Positions 8,518-17,007 of a DNA stretch of 64,000 bases are shown in pieces. Each line of letters starts with the position of its first letter. Within the stretch, counting starts at the first letter, position 1. The notes under the pieces were generated by a model. The model was not told the origin of the DNA. It did not search any database and saw nothing but the letters and a program-made list of their open reading frames with translations. The translations under genes were made by a program, and so were the position numbers. The DNA lies in the NCBI GenBank assembly GCA_951812755.1, contig OX638329.1, forward strand, positions 6,129,107 to 6,193,106, read 5' to 3'. This DNA is from an uncultured Latescibacterota bacterium (GTDB lineage Bacteria; Latescibacterota; UBA2968).

Positions 8518-9276
8518 TCACAATATCATCGTAGGAGACGGCCCCTGTGCCGTCCCAACTTCGCGCCTGATTTTGCGTTTTGTCCACCAGATTTTTGCGC
8601 GCATGAGTCCGCCGCGCAGGATCAGAGCGAGTGCGGCGAATATCAAACGGTGAAGATAAATGGAGAGTTTCAAGGATCCCGATCCGGCAAAGCGCGGTTG
8701 CAAAAAATCAGGGGTAAGTGAGATGCGGATGCGTTTGCCAAAGATGCGTTTGGTCGCTTCAATATATCCAAATAGACGTCCGGTGAAGGCGGGATCGTCT
8801 GTCCCCAATTCCAGATTCAATTCCGCGTGTTGAAGTGCTATTGTTTTCAGCAACCGTTTTATAAATCGCGTCAGAATGGGGCGCGCTTCGGTGGCATAGT
8901 TCAGATATTGTTTTATTTTTACGTGCAAGGTCTCTGTTGGATATGATTTTTTTTTCGGTCTGTCCCGTTGTGGTTCGGTGGAGATATCTCTTTCGGATTC
9001 TGTTGTCGGCTCTGATGATGGAGGTTTTTCCCTGGGTCGCCACGCGGTCCAGCGTCCGATAACGACGCGCAATTGTATCCCCTTTTTGTCAATGTCACAA
9101 ATAATACCACATAGCCCGGCGCAACCGCGCGCAGAACCGGATATGTTGTAGTCGTTTTCTCGGTAGTATCCCGTTGCGCGTATGCGAATTGGCAGGCATA
9201 AGAAAAGCGCTAGAATAGCGAGGGGGATACCCAGCACAAGGCCAATGGCGATGAGGATTGTTGTAAGCATTTTCAA
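8518..9276 (-). CDS. DUF2953 (YtfI-like) membrane-anchored protein
   Basis: 252 residues. A strong N-terminal membrane segment (residues ~3-30, TILIAIGLVLGIPLAILALF) is followed by a beta-rich domain (IRATGYYRENDYNISGSARG) and a charged linker rich in Pro, Ser and Glu (residues ~82-110). The C-terminal half has the DUF2953 features: hydrophobic helices and TDDPAFTGRLFGYIEATK, near residues 165-182. DUF2953 proteins are encoded next to YtfJ/GerW in Bacillus, and the same order is kept here (DUF2953 first, GerW second). The molecular function of the pair outside spores is not known. The product is probably anchored in the inner membrane with its soluble part outside. Confidence 0.8.
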   Translation of the reverse strand: MKMLTTILIAIGLVLGIPLAILALFLCLPIRIRATGYYRENDYNISGSARGCAGLCGIICDIDKKGIQLRVVIGRWTAWRPREKPPSSEPTTESERDISTEPQRDRPKKKSYPTETLHVKIKQYLNYATEARPILTRFIKRLLKTIALQHAELNLELGTDDPAFTGRLFGYIEATKRIFGKRIRISLTPDFLQPRFAGSGSLKLSIYLHRLIFAALALILRGGLMRAKIWWTKRKIRREVGTAQGPSPTMIL

Positions 9277-9360
9277 AATAGGGCATAAATGAGGGTTAAA
9301 GTCAAGTAGTTTTGCCTATGCACTTGACACAAGGGCGTGTAGATTGCAATATTTGGCAAC

Positions 9361-9551
9361 AAAAGCGCGAATAGACGAATAGACGGAGCGGGGTATGAAG
9401 GCGAGTAATTCGAGCATGACTGGCCGATTCTCAGGCCAGTTCATAGACGAATAGACGAGAAAAGCGCGAATAGACGAATAGACGGAGCGGGGTATGAAGG
9501 CGAGTAATTCGAGCATGACTGGCCGATTCTCAGGCCAGTTCATAGACGAAT
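9361..9551. repeat. Tandem duplication, 92-bp unit with 99-bp period
   Basis: 9361-9452 and 9460-9551 are near-identical. Each copy starts AAAAGCGCGAATAGACG and ends in TTCATAGACGAAT. Each carries a perfect hairpin ACTGGCC-GATTCTCA-GGCCAGT. Within a unit the 10-bp motif ATAGACGAAT also recurs. The block lies in the 422-bp divergent gap (9277-9698) between the DUF2953 and phosphohexomutase genes. Apart from this block, a REP-like copy and an 8-bp tandem run, I see nothing else in that gap. No function is evident. Confidence 0.85.
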
Positions 9552-9594
9552 CAACAGCCAGTGGTCAAAAATGAGCAATCAGTCCCCATCCATC

Positions 9595-9634
9595 GTCATT
9601 GCGGCATGCTTAAAGCCGCAATCCAGAGGTTTTG
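9595..9634. repeat. Dispersed REP-like palindrome, copy 1
   Basis: GTCATTGCGGCATG, a short TTAAA loop, then GCCGCAATCCAGAGGTTTT. The arms TTGCGGC/GCCGCAA pair perfectly. It is the same element as at 21237-21275, 22613-22655 and 63581-63621, where the arms are TCGCGGC/GCCGCGA. The compensated base change here (C:G to T:A, both arms altered) keeps the hairpin, so the fold seems to be what matters. It lies about 65 bp before the phosphohexomutase start. Confidence 0.8.
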
Positions 9635-9645
9635 GGGTGGCGGGG

Positions 9646-9681
9646 TTCGTTGATTCGTTGATTCGTTGATTCGTTGATTCG
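9646..9681. repeat. 8-bp tandem repeat TTCGTTGA, four units
   Basis: Four consecutive copies of TTCGTTGA lie just upstream of the phosphohexomutase ribosome site. Such a run can change length by slipped-strand replication, and its position in the leader means length changes could alter expression; that is an inference. Confidence 0.75.
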
Positions 9682-9698
9682 CAGAACAAGGAGCATTT

Positions 9699-11543
9699 AT
9701 GACGATTCACCAGCAGGTCAAAAACTGGGCGGCAGAGAATAGGATTTCTGTCCCGGCATTTCGAGCAATTTCGCAATGGCTTATCGAACCGGAATTTGTC
9801 GATTTTGTACCGGAAATTCAATTGCTTATTGAAAATGAAGATATAGACGAGCTCGAGGATGCTTTTCGCACCCATATCGAGTTTGGTACGGGGGGTATTC
9901 GCGGCAAGATGGGTCCGGGTCCCAATCGTATCAATTTGAGGACGATTGGAGAAGCGGCGCAGGGTTTGGCGCAGTATATTCTCAAATCGGGTATTGAAGA
10001 TGCCAGAGATAAGGGTGTGGTGATCGCGCACGATACGCGCAATAATTCGGATGTGTTCGCGCGGGAGACGGCTTCGATTATTGAGGGCAATGGTATTGTA
10101 GCGCGTCTGTTTGACGGTCCTCGCGCAACGCCTCATCTTTCTTTTGCGCTCCGCCAGACGGGTGCTGTTGCAGGGGTGGTGATCAGCGCGAGTCACAATC
10201 CTCCGTCGGATAATGGTTTTAAGGCGTATTGGATAGATGGCGGGCAGGTTGTTCCACCGCACGATAAGAATATTATTGCCGAGGTTGGTGCGGTTAAGCG
10301 TCTCAATAGTGTTGATTATGAGGAGGGGATAGAACGGGGGCTGATTCAGGTGCTCGATGCAGGGCTCGACGCGCAATATATTGAGAAGCTGGTCAATTTG
10401 TCTCTTTGCGATGCCCGCGATATAAGTGTCGTATATACGCCGCTACACGGCGTTGGTGCAACGAGTGTTGTGCCCGCGTTGCGGGAGCTGGGCTATGCCC
10501 ATCTTCGCGTTGTTGAGGCGCAAGATGTTCCGGATGGCAATTTTCCGACGGTGGCAGGGGGTGTGGCAAATCCCGAAGATCCGGGCGCGCTTTCTCTATC
10601 TATTGAAGAAGCAAGACAGGTTCGGGCTGATATTGTTCTGGCGAGCGATCCAGATGCGGACCGCCTGGGGTGTGCGTTGCCCCATCCACAGAAGGGCTGG
10701 GATGCTGCTCCCGAAGATCTCGCGATTAATGGCAATCAGATCGGCGCTATTTTGTGTTATTATATTTTGACTTCGCTTCAGGAGGAGAATAAATTGTCCG
10801 ATAGGGGTGTTGTGTGCAAGACGATTGTCACGACAGATCTCATCAGTCTTATTGCGAGGGATTTTGGTCTGACACCGGTTGACAATCTGCTCGTCGGGTT
10901 CAAATATATCGGCGATGTGATTAACAATTTGTCAGATGATGAGTCTTTTGTGTTTGGTACGGAAGAGAGTCACGGTTATTTGTTTACGGATTTTGTGCGC
11001 GATAAGGATGCGGCTGTTGCTGCGGTTTTGCTCGCGGAGTGCGCGGCCAAACTCAAGAGGCAGGGTCGCACGTTGCGGGATTATCTGGATGATATTTATC
11101 GCGCGTTCGGATATTTTTGCGAGGTACAGAAATCCACGTATCGAGAAGGTGCGCGGGGCAATGAGGAGATTGCCCAGATTATGAATGGTCTGCGTCAAAA
11201 TCCGCCCGCTGAAATTGGCGGGCACAAGGTGGTTGAGGTTATTGATCGCCAGACCAATACTGTGCGTAATCTTCAGACGGGGAATACGCGCACAATTGAG
11301 GGGAGTACGGGCAATGTTCTCGCGTTTACGTTGACGAAAGAGGGGCATACCCGGGTTACGGCTCGGCCTTCTGGTACAGAACCCAAGATCAAGTATTATG
11401 TTTCGGCGACTTCGGCTGATTGCGCGGATCTGGCTGGGGAGGATCTGGCTCAGACGCGGAAAAATGTCGATCAGTTCGCCTATGAGATTGTCAATGGCAT
11501 GCTTGTTTCAGCAGAGCACGCGCTTCTTTCAGTGACATCATGA
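9699..11543 (+). CDS. Alpha-D-phosphohexomutase (phosphoglucomutase/phosphopentomutase type)
   Basis: 614 residues, close to the PGM2/PgcA subgroup length. It interconverts sugar 1- and 6- (or 5-) phosphates in the cytoplasm through a phosphoserine. The active-site loop is VVISASHNPPSDNGFK with the phosphorylated Ser at about residue 165. The N-terminal FGTGGIRGKMG, the metal loop DPDADRLG, the sugar loop GTEESHGY and the phosphate loop RPSGTEPKIKYY are all present. An AAGGAG site lies 6 nt before the ATG. The stop overlaps the next start (ATGA at 11540-11543), so it is coupled to the IlvD/Edd dehydratase. Which sugar phosphate it uses is not settled by sequence. Confidence 0.92.
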   Translation: MTIHQQVKNWAAENRISVPAFRAISQWLIEPEFVDFVPEIQLLIENEDIDELEDAFRTHIEFGTGGIRGKMGPGPNRINLRTIGEAAQGLAQYILKSGIEDARDKGVVIAHDTRNNSDVFARETASIIEGNGIVARLFDGPRATPHLSFALRQTGAVAGVVISASHNPPSDNGFKAYWIDGGQVVPPHDKNIIAEVGAVKRLNSVDYEEGIERGLIQVLDAGLDAQYIEKLVNLSLCDARDISVVYTPLHGVGATSVVPALRELGYAHLRVVEAQDVPDGNFPTVAGGVANPEDPGALSLSIEEARQVRADIVLASDPDADRLGCALPHPQKGWDAAPEDLAINGNQIGAILCYYILTSLQEENKLSDRGVVCKTIVTTDLISLIARDFGLTPVDNLLVGFKYIGDVINNLSDDESFVFGTEESHGYLFTDFVRDKDAAVAAVLLAECAAKLKRQGRTLRDYLDDIYRAFGYFCEVQKSTYREGARGNEEIAQIMNGLRQNPPAEIGGHKVVEVIDRQTNTVRNLQTGNTRTIEGSTGNVLAFTLTKEGHTRVTARPSGTEPKIKYYVSATSADCADLAGEDLAQTRKNVDQFAYEIVNGMLVSAEHALLSVTS

Positions 11544-13228
11544 TCCAATCGACAGACACAGGTATCAACCGAAGTTTGACGAGCTACGGCGATCCGGAAT
11601 TTAGCAAATATATTCGCAGGGCGTTTCTCGCTGCTGCGGGATATGATGGCGAGGATGTGGATCGTCCCGTTATTGGGATTGCCTCGACGGCGTCTGATTA
11701 TAATCCCTGTCACGGGCATATGCCCGATTTGATCGAAGCGGTCAAACGCGGGGTTTTCGAGGGCGGTGGCCTACCTTTTGTGTTTCCCACGATTTCGCTG
11801 AATGAGATTTTCTTTTCGCCTACGACAATGCTTTTTCGAAATTTGCTGTCTATGGAGACCGAAGAGCTGATTACGGCGCAACCTATGGATGCCGTGGTAC
11901 TGATGGGGGGCTGCGATAAGACTGTGCCGGCGCAGTTGATGGCTGCGGCTTCGGCAAATATTCCCGCTGTTCAGGTTGTGTCGGGTGCGATGCGAACGGG
12001 TTCGTGGCAAGGCGAGAGGTTGGGTGCGTGTACGGATTGCCGACGTTATTGGGCGCAATATCGCGCTGGGGAACTGAGCGAGCAGCAAATCGAAGGTGTG
12101 ACGCAGTCGCTTTGCAGTACGCCCGGGACCTGTATGGTTATGGGGACTGCTTCGACGATGGCGAGTGTGGTGGAGACGCTCGGTTTGATGGTTTCCGGTG
12201 GGGCGACACCGCTTTCGGGTACGGGAGATCGATTGCGCGTGGGCGTGCGGTCTGGACGAATGGCTGTTGCGCTGGCTCGTGCAGGACGGTGTCCTGTACA
12301 ATTGCTCACACGGGCGTCATTTCTCAATGCGCTCGCGGTGCTCCACGCGCTGGGTGGTTCAACGAATGCGATTGTGCATCTTCTGGCGATTGCGCGACGG
12401 GCGGGGACCGAACTTACTCTGGAAGATATGCACGAGGTGTCGGAACGGGTACCTTTGCTCGTGGATTGCAAGCCCGCAGGTGTGGGGTATATGGAGGATT
12501 TTCACGAGGCAGGTGGCGTTCCCGCATTGCTCAAGGCATTGGAGTCTTTGCTGGATTGTTCTGTGCCGACGATTGCGGGGCAAACGCTGGGTGATTATTT
12601 GAAGACGGTTCAATCTCCTCAGCCCTGGCAAAGTACTATTCGCACGCTGGATAATCCTCTCGGTGCGACGGGCGCGTTGATTGTGATTCGCGGCAATCTG
12701 GCGCCGGATGGGGCTGTGCTGAAGGTTGCAGCGGCGTCTCCGGAATTGCTCGCGCACCGCGGTCCCGCGGTTGTTTTTGATTCTGCCGAGGATGCATCGG
12801 CGCGTATTGATGATCCTTCTCTTAGTCTTACGCCGGATCATGTGATGATTTTGCGAAATGCCGGTCCCGTGGGAGATGGGTTCCCGGAGGCGGGGTCTCT
12901 TCCCATTCCCAGATATCTGGCGCAACAAGGGGTCAAAGATATGGTGCGGATTTCCGATGCGCGTATGAGTGGGACGTCTTATGGCACGGTGGTGTTGCAC
13001 TGTTCTCCCGAGGCTGCGACAGGGGGACCACTTGCTTTTGTGCGCGATGGTGATATGGTTGAGTTGAATGCAAAAGAACGCCGCATTGATTTGCTGGTCA
13101 ATGCGACAGAGCTTGCGCGCCGCCGCGAGGCTTTTGTGCCTCTTCCAATTCCCGAGCGCGGATGGCGACATCTGTATGCCAAATGCGTTTTGCCCGCTCA
13201 CCTCGGTGCGGATCTGGATTTTTTGTGA
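11540..13228 (+). CDS. IlvD/Edd-family dehydratase (sugar acid or dihydroxy-acid)
   Basis: 562 residues of the Fe-S dehydratase family. The cluster and catalytic segments are visible: MGGCDKTVPAQL near residue 120, STPGTCMVMGTASTM near residue 195, and SDARMSGTSYGTV near residue 475. The family includes dihydroxy-acid dehydratase (branched-chain amino acids), 6-phosphogluconate dehydratase and pentonate dehydratases. Coupling to a phosphohexomutase and a following metallohydrolase, with no other ilv gene nearby, makes a sugar-acid dehydratase more likely than IlvD; that is an inference. Translation is coupled to the upstream gene through ATGA. The long open frame on the opposite strand is a codon-bias shadow. 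Confidence 0.85.
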   Translation: MIQSTDTGINRSLTSYGDPEFSKYIRRAFLAAAGYDGEDVDRPVIGIASTASDYNPCHGHMPDLIEAVKRGVFEGGGLPFVFPTISLNEIFFSPTTMLFRNLLSMETEELITAQPMDAVVLMGGCDKTVPAQLMAAASANIPAVQVVSGAMRTGSWQGERLGACTDCRRYWAQYRAGELSEQQIEGVTQSLCSTPGTCMVMGTASTMASVVETLGLMVSGGATPLSGTGDRLRVGVRSGRMAVALARAGRCPVQLLTRASFLNALAVLHALGGSTNAIVHLLAIARRAGTELTLEDMHEVSERVPLLVDCKPAGVGYMEDFHEAGGVPALLKALESLLDCSVPTIAGQTLGDYLKTVQSPQPWQSTIRTLDNPLGATGALIVIRGNLAPDGAVLKVAAASPELLAHRGPAVVFDSAEDASARIDDPSLSLTPDHVMILRNAGPVGDGFPEAGSLPIPRYLAQQGVKDMVRISDARMSGTSYGTVVLHCSPEAATGGPLAFVRDGDMVELNAKERRIDLLVNATELARRREAFVPLPIPERGWRHLYAKCVLPAHLGADLDFL

Positions 13229-13261
13229 GATACACACCCCATAAAAGAAAGGATACCTGTC

Positions 13262-15736
13262 ATGGCAGACTATCAACCTCTCGATTTGTCGGCGTTGTGC
13301 AGTGCGGGGCTGGAAGTGCTGGGCGCAAATGTGAATGCCCCTATAGGCAAACAATCCTTCCGCGGTTTGCCGTTTTTGGTAAATGACGACGGTTCGAATT
13401 GTTTTATCGCGCTGGATGGTGCTTCTGATAGCGTGACCATTCCAATCAACGAGTCGGCACGCTACATGATCATTGCCCATCGCTTGCTGGAATCCGATCT
13501 GATGGAGGGCGGTCCCTTGGGAGAGACCGTGGCGCATTATCTGTTTCGGATGGCGGAGGGTGAAGAGATCCGTATCCCCGTCCGCGAGCGATTTGAGATT
13601 GCACATTTGTCCGGCGGCGGCGCGCCCTTTGTCGCACTTCCGGACCAGAACGACCGGTTGTTGCCGCGTTACGAAGGGAAGTGGGCGGATATGGGGCGAC
13701 GTCAGACCGAGGTGTCGCGCGGCTCGGCACGCGGTTACTTTTTGTGGGCCTGGGAGAATCCTTTGCCGGATGGCACAATCAAGTCGCTGGAGATTATCCC
13801 GAATGGTCCGCGTTTTATTATTGCCGGTGTCACGCTTTCGCATCTCGACGAACATCCCTTTGTGCGACACGGGAAGCGGGAAGCGCGCCTGATCTTAACT
13901 CATCCCGAAGACGCGGAAAAACCGTTTGACCTTAGCGTGGAAGTAGATCGGGGGACAGCAACTTATGTGCATCCCTTGCCCGAAGCGTCTGCCGATGAGT
14001 TCGTCAATGATGATTTCGCCGGTTGGGGAGAAGCGCAGAATCCCAAATCAAGTCCGGCTTATGTCGAGGTCGCTGCCACGCCTTCGGCTACGATGACGGT
14101 GAAGCAAGGCGAGGAAAAGGTGGGCGAGGTCAAGTGGGGCGATGTCGAGGAGAAGAAGGTGGTCGAGACCCCGCGAATGCGCGTGGAACTCCTGGATCGG
14201 GGACGGAACTGGGTTCACGTCACTGTGCTTGATGACGATACGGGTAAGCCTATTCCCTGCCGCGTCCACTTTCGCTCGCCGGAGGGGATTCCCTATCAGC
14301 CTTATGGGCATCACAATCAGGTCAATTCCAATCTCGATAGCTGGCATATTGATATCGGCGGAGATCTTCGACTTGGACAAATCACCTACGCGTATATCGA
14401 CGGTCGTTGCCAGGGGTGGCTGCCGCGCGGCGAGGTCATCGTGGATGTCGCCCGGGGATTTGAGTATGAGCCGATGCGGACGCGGGTGAAGATTGAACCG
14501 GGACAACGCGAACTGACTTTGCGTCTCAAGCGATGGATACACATGAATGCGGAGGGATGGTACAGCGGCGATTCGCATGTTCACTTCCTCTCGACGCAGG
14601 GCAGTCATACGGAGTCTCAGGGAGAGGATCTCAATATCGTTAATTTGCTCCCGTCGCAGTGGGGTAACCTTTTTACCAATACGGAGGATTTCACGGGCAG
14701 ACCGAGTATTTCGCAAGATGGGAACAATATTGTCTATGTGGGCCAGGAGAATAGGCAGCACTTTCTGGGGCATCTCATCCTCTGGGGCCTCAAAGAGCCG
14801 GTGATGCCGTGGTGCAGTGATGGTCCCGGTGAGTCCGAACTGGGTGGTACGCTGGAGATCACGATGAGTGATTGGGCGGATCAGTGTCATGCACAGGGCG
14901 GCTCGGTCATTGTCCCGCATCTTCCGAATCCAAATGGCGAACCCGCGGCGCTGATTGCCACGGGGCGCGTAGATGGCGTGGAGATGCTGCGTCATGCGCC
15001 GTTCAATCATTTGGAATACTACCGCTATCTCAACTGCGGTTACCGCTTGCCGCTGGTCGGTGGAACGGATAAGATGAGTAGCGATGTGCCCGTTGGTATT
15101 TACCGCACGTACGCCTATTTGCCCGACGAAGAATTTACCTACGATAATTGGTGCAAAAGTGTAGCGCAGGGACGAACATTTCACAGCGGTGGTCCCCTCA
15201 TTCATCTCACTGCAGATGGACACCAGGTTGGCGATACAATGCAGTTGTCGGGGGCCGGTACAGTGGAGGTCGAAGCGTGGGCGGAGAGTATTTTTCCGAT
15301 CCATACGCTCGAGATCGTTCAGGCAGGGCGCGTCGTTGCTTCGACGGAAGACAATAAAGGTGCGCGGCGGCTGGCGTTGAAGGCACAGGTGAAGGTGGAT
15401 GGGCATACATGGATTGCCGCCCGATGTGCCGGTCCCAACTATACCAGTGTTCCCCATCACGATGGCTGGGGGCGGGGGATATTCGCCCATACGTCGCCGA
15501 TTTACATTGCCTGCGGTGGCGAGTGGTGGATGTTCGATCTGGAAGCCGCCCAGTATATGCTGACGCTTATCGATGGCGACCTGGCGTATATCCGTCAAAC
15601 CGCTGCCCGGCACGCCCCCGGTACGGCGACGCACCATCACGGCGAGCTGGATCATCTCGCGTACCTGGAACGTCCTTTCATCGAAGCCCGTACAGCGATT
15701 CACCGGCGGATGCATCAGTTGGGGATACCGCATTGA
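13262..15736 (+). CDS. Large CehA/McbA-type metallohydrolase
   Basis: 824 residues with no obvious signal peptide. The first ~430 residues are beta-rich (SGGGAPFVALPDQ, VTVLDDDTGKPIPCRVHF), resembling carboxypeptidase-regulatory or sandwich domains. A PHP-like hydrolase domain starts at about residue 430 with AEGWYSGDSHVHFLS, the HxH metal site of the CehA/McbA group. Further metal-site candidates are VIVPHLPNP near residue 555 and LPLVGGTDKMSSD near residue 605. CehA and McbA hydrolyse carbaryl ester bonds, but most relatives are unassigned. A ribosome site (AAAGAAAGGA) precedes the ATG by about 8 nt. It follows the dehydratase by 33 nt and probably shares its transcript. Confidence 0.75.
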   Translation: MADYQPLDLSALCSAGLEVLGANVNAPIGKQSFRGLPFLVNDDGSNCFIALDGASDSVTIPINESARYMIIAHRLLESDLMEGGPLGETVAHYLFRMAEGEEIRIPVRERFEIAHLSGGGAPFVALPDQNDRLLPRYEGKWADMGRRQTEVSRGSARGYFLWAWENPLPDGTIKSLEIIPNGPRFIIAGVTLSHLDEHPFVRHGKREARLILTHPEDAEKPFDLSVEVDRGTATYVHPLPEASADEFVNDDFAGWGEAQNPKSSPAYVEVAATPSATMTVKQGEEKVGEVKWGDVEEKKVVETPRMRVELLDRGRNWVHVTVLDDDTGKPIPCRVHFRSPEGIPYQPYGHHNQVNSNLDSWHIDIGGDLRLGQITYAYIDGRCQGWLPRGEVIVDVARGFEYEPMRTRVKIEPGQRELTLRLKRWIHMNAEGWYSGDSHVHFLSTQGSHTESQGEDLNIVNLLPSQWGNLFTNTEDFTGRPSISQDGNNIVYVGQENRQHFLGHLILWGLKEPVMPWCSDGPGESELGGTLEITMSDWADQCHAQGGSVIVPHLPNPNGEPAALIATGRVDGVEMLRHAPFNHLEYYRYLNCGYRLPLVGGTDKMSSDVPVGIYRTYAYLPDEEFTYDNWCKSVAQGRTFHSGGPLIHLTADGHQVGDTMQLSGAGTVEVEAWAESIFPIHTLEIVQAGRVVASTEDNKGARRLALKAQVKVDGHTWIAARCAGPNYTSVPHHDGWGRGIFAHTSPIYIACGGEWWMFDLEAAQYMLTLIDGDLAYIRQTAARHAPGTATHHHGELDHLAYLERPFIEARTAIHRRMHQLGIPH

Positions 15737-15785
15737 TGCGGCAAGAGTTGCCATAATACATTTATTTACAAGAGGATATATTCAA

Positions 15786-16133
15786 ATGAATATAGATGTT
15801 AAGTGGGTGCGGAAAGACGGTGTCTTGATTGTTGTGCTCAATGGTATTATCGACAGTAGCAGTGCCCCTCAATTGCAACGTGCCCTGGAATCTGGAATTG
15901 GTCCGGCAGATCAGGCATTGCTCCTGGACTTTGAGCAGGTATCTTTTCTCAGCAGTGCAGGGCTTGGGATCTTCCTGATATTTTCCAGGAAATTTGACGC
16001 ACCGGGCAAGCAATTTGGCGTTTGTGCCCTCTCTGATTCAGTCCGCAATGTTATCACCATCAGCGGTTTTGATAAGTTTCTCAAGGTTTATAACTCTCAG
16101 GCAGAGGCAGTCAATGCATTCACGAGCAGTTGA
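15786..16133 (+). CDS. STAS-domain protein (anti-sigma-factor antagonist type)
   Basis: 115 residues that are almost exactly one STAS domain. The N-terminal strand (VLIVVLNGIIDSSSAPQLQ) leads to the phosphorylation loop VSFLSSAGLGIFLIF near residues 55-69, which keeps the serine targeted by kinases in SpoIIAA/RsbV-type proteins. The ATG at 15786 follows a weak AAGAGGA site by about 9 nt. No serine kinase, phosphatase or sigma factor is adjacent. The next gene, 23 nt on, encodes an ankyrin protein, and the two may be co-transcribed. Such proteins relay signals by partner switching; the partner here is unknown. Confidence 0.88.
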   Translation: MNIDVKWVRKDGVLIVVLNGIIDSSSAPQLQRALESGIGPADQALLLDFEQVSFLSSAGLGIFLIFSRKFDAPGKQFGVCALSDSVRNVITISGFDKFLKVYNSQAEAVNAFTSS

Positions 16134-16156
16134 GCTACCGATAGGAGGATAGTGTT

Positions 16157-16879
16157 GTGTTTGATTATCGCGAATCCGATGTCAACGCACGGGACCCCGA
16201 TAGTGGTCGGACGCCGCTACACTTTGCGGTAGAGAATAGTGATTGTGAAGTGGTTGAGCAATTGCTTGACCGAGGTGCCGATGTCAATGTGCAGGAAAAA
16301 ACGGGCAATACGCCACTACACTTTGCGGCGATTAGTAATGCTTCTGAGGTGGTCGATCTATTGCTTGAGCGAGGTGCGTATGTCAACGCGCAGGACAATG
16401 GTGGCACGACGCCGCTACACAATGCGGCGATTGGTAATGCTTCTGAAGTAGTCGAGCAATTGCTTAAATGGAGTGCCGATGTCAATGTGCAGGACAGTGG
16501 TGGCACGACGCCGCTACACAATGCGGCGATTAGTAATGCTTCTGAAGTGGCCGAGTTATTACTGAATCGCGGTGCCGATGTCAATGTACGGGATGTGGTT
16601 GGCAATACGCCGCTACACAATGCGGCGAGTAATAATGCTTCTTCTGAAATAGCCGAGGTGTTGCTGGGCCATGATGCCGATGTCAATGTGCAGAATAATG
16701 ATGGCAATACGCCGCTGGATCTGGCGAGGCGAGGAGATGCTACTGAAACAGTAGAACTATTGATCAACCGGGGTGCTATCACTCCGGTGCAACCAAAAAT
16801 CCGTCGAGTTGGTGTGATTCTGAGCGTGATTATTCTCTTGTTTCTATGTTTTGTGATATTTGTTGTCGTCAGCCCATAG
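16157..16879 (+). CDS. Ankyrin-repeat protein with C-terminal membrane tail
   Basis: 240 residues from a GTG at 16157, with AGGAGG about 8 nt upstream. Six ankyrin units of about 33 residues are visible, each with the (G)xTPLHxAA core (GRTPLHFAVENS, GNTPLHFAAIS, GTTPLHNAAIG and so on) and a closing GADVN. One unit is a residue longer (NNASSEIAEVLL). A hydrophobic segment (VGVILSVIILLFLCFVIFVV) ends the protein, so it is probably tail-anchored with the repeats in the cytoplasm. Neighbouring units are very similar at DNA level, a sign of recent internal duplication. It may work with the STAS protein upstream; no enzymatic domain is present. Confidence 0.88.
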   Translation: MFDYRESDVNARDPDSGRTPLHFAVENSDCEVVEQLLDRGADVNVQEKTGNTPLHFAAISNASEVVDLLLERGAYVNAQDNGGTTPLHNAAIGNASEVVEQLLKWSADVNVQDSGGTTPLHNAAISNASEVAELLLNRGADVNVRDVVGNTPLHNAASNNASSEIAEVLLGHDADVNVQNNDGNTPLDLARRGDATETVELLINRGAITPVQPKIRRVGVILSVIILLFLCFVIFVVVSP

Positions 16880-17007
16880 CATATTGGTAAAAGAAAAAAA
16901 TATTTGAACTGTCGGTATTGAAAAACTGCCAAATGTGCTTTAATTGAAAAGAGTTTCCCATGTTTATGAATGTGGAATTGTAGTCAGTACTGTGGAGGTT
17001 TATAATA

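Noticed and set aside
7867-8721. 284-codon plus-strand frame between the unknown protein and DUF2953 genes
   Set aside because: It overlaps the GerW gene and a palindromic repeat on the other strand and has no family features.
9324-9352. TTGACA-N17-CAATAT as a promoter for the phosphohexomutase gene
   Set aside because: The -35 is perfect but the -10 matches only three of six positions and it lies about 350 bp upstream across repeats; too weak to list.
9361-9551. Two 92-bp repeats considered as attachment sites or a minimal CRISPR
   Set aside because: Only two copies, nearly adjacent, with no integrase, cas gene or insert between them.
12359-13870. 503-codon open frame on the minus strand opposite the IlvD/Edd dehydratase
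   Set aside because: It runs antisense to a clear enzyme, crosses the gap into the next gene, lacks a recognisable domain, and is rich in Arg, His and Ile as expected for a shadow of GC-biased codons.
14048-15754. 568-codon open frame opposite the CehA-type metallohydrolase
   Set aside because: Antisense shadow; no motifs, no ribosome site, and the plus-strand gene has the HxH metal site and family pattern.
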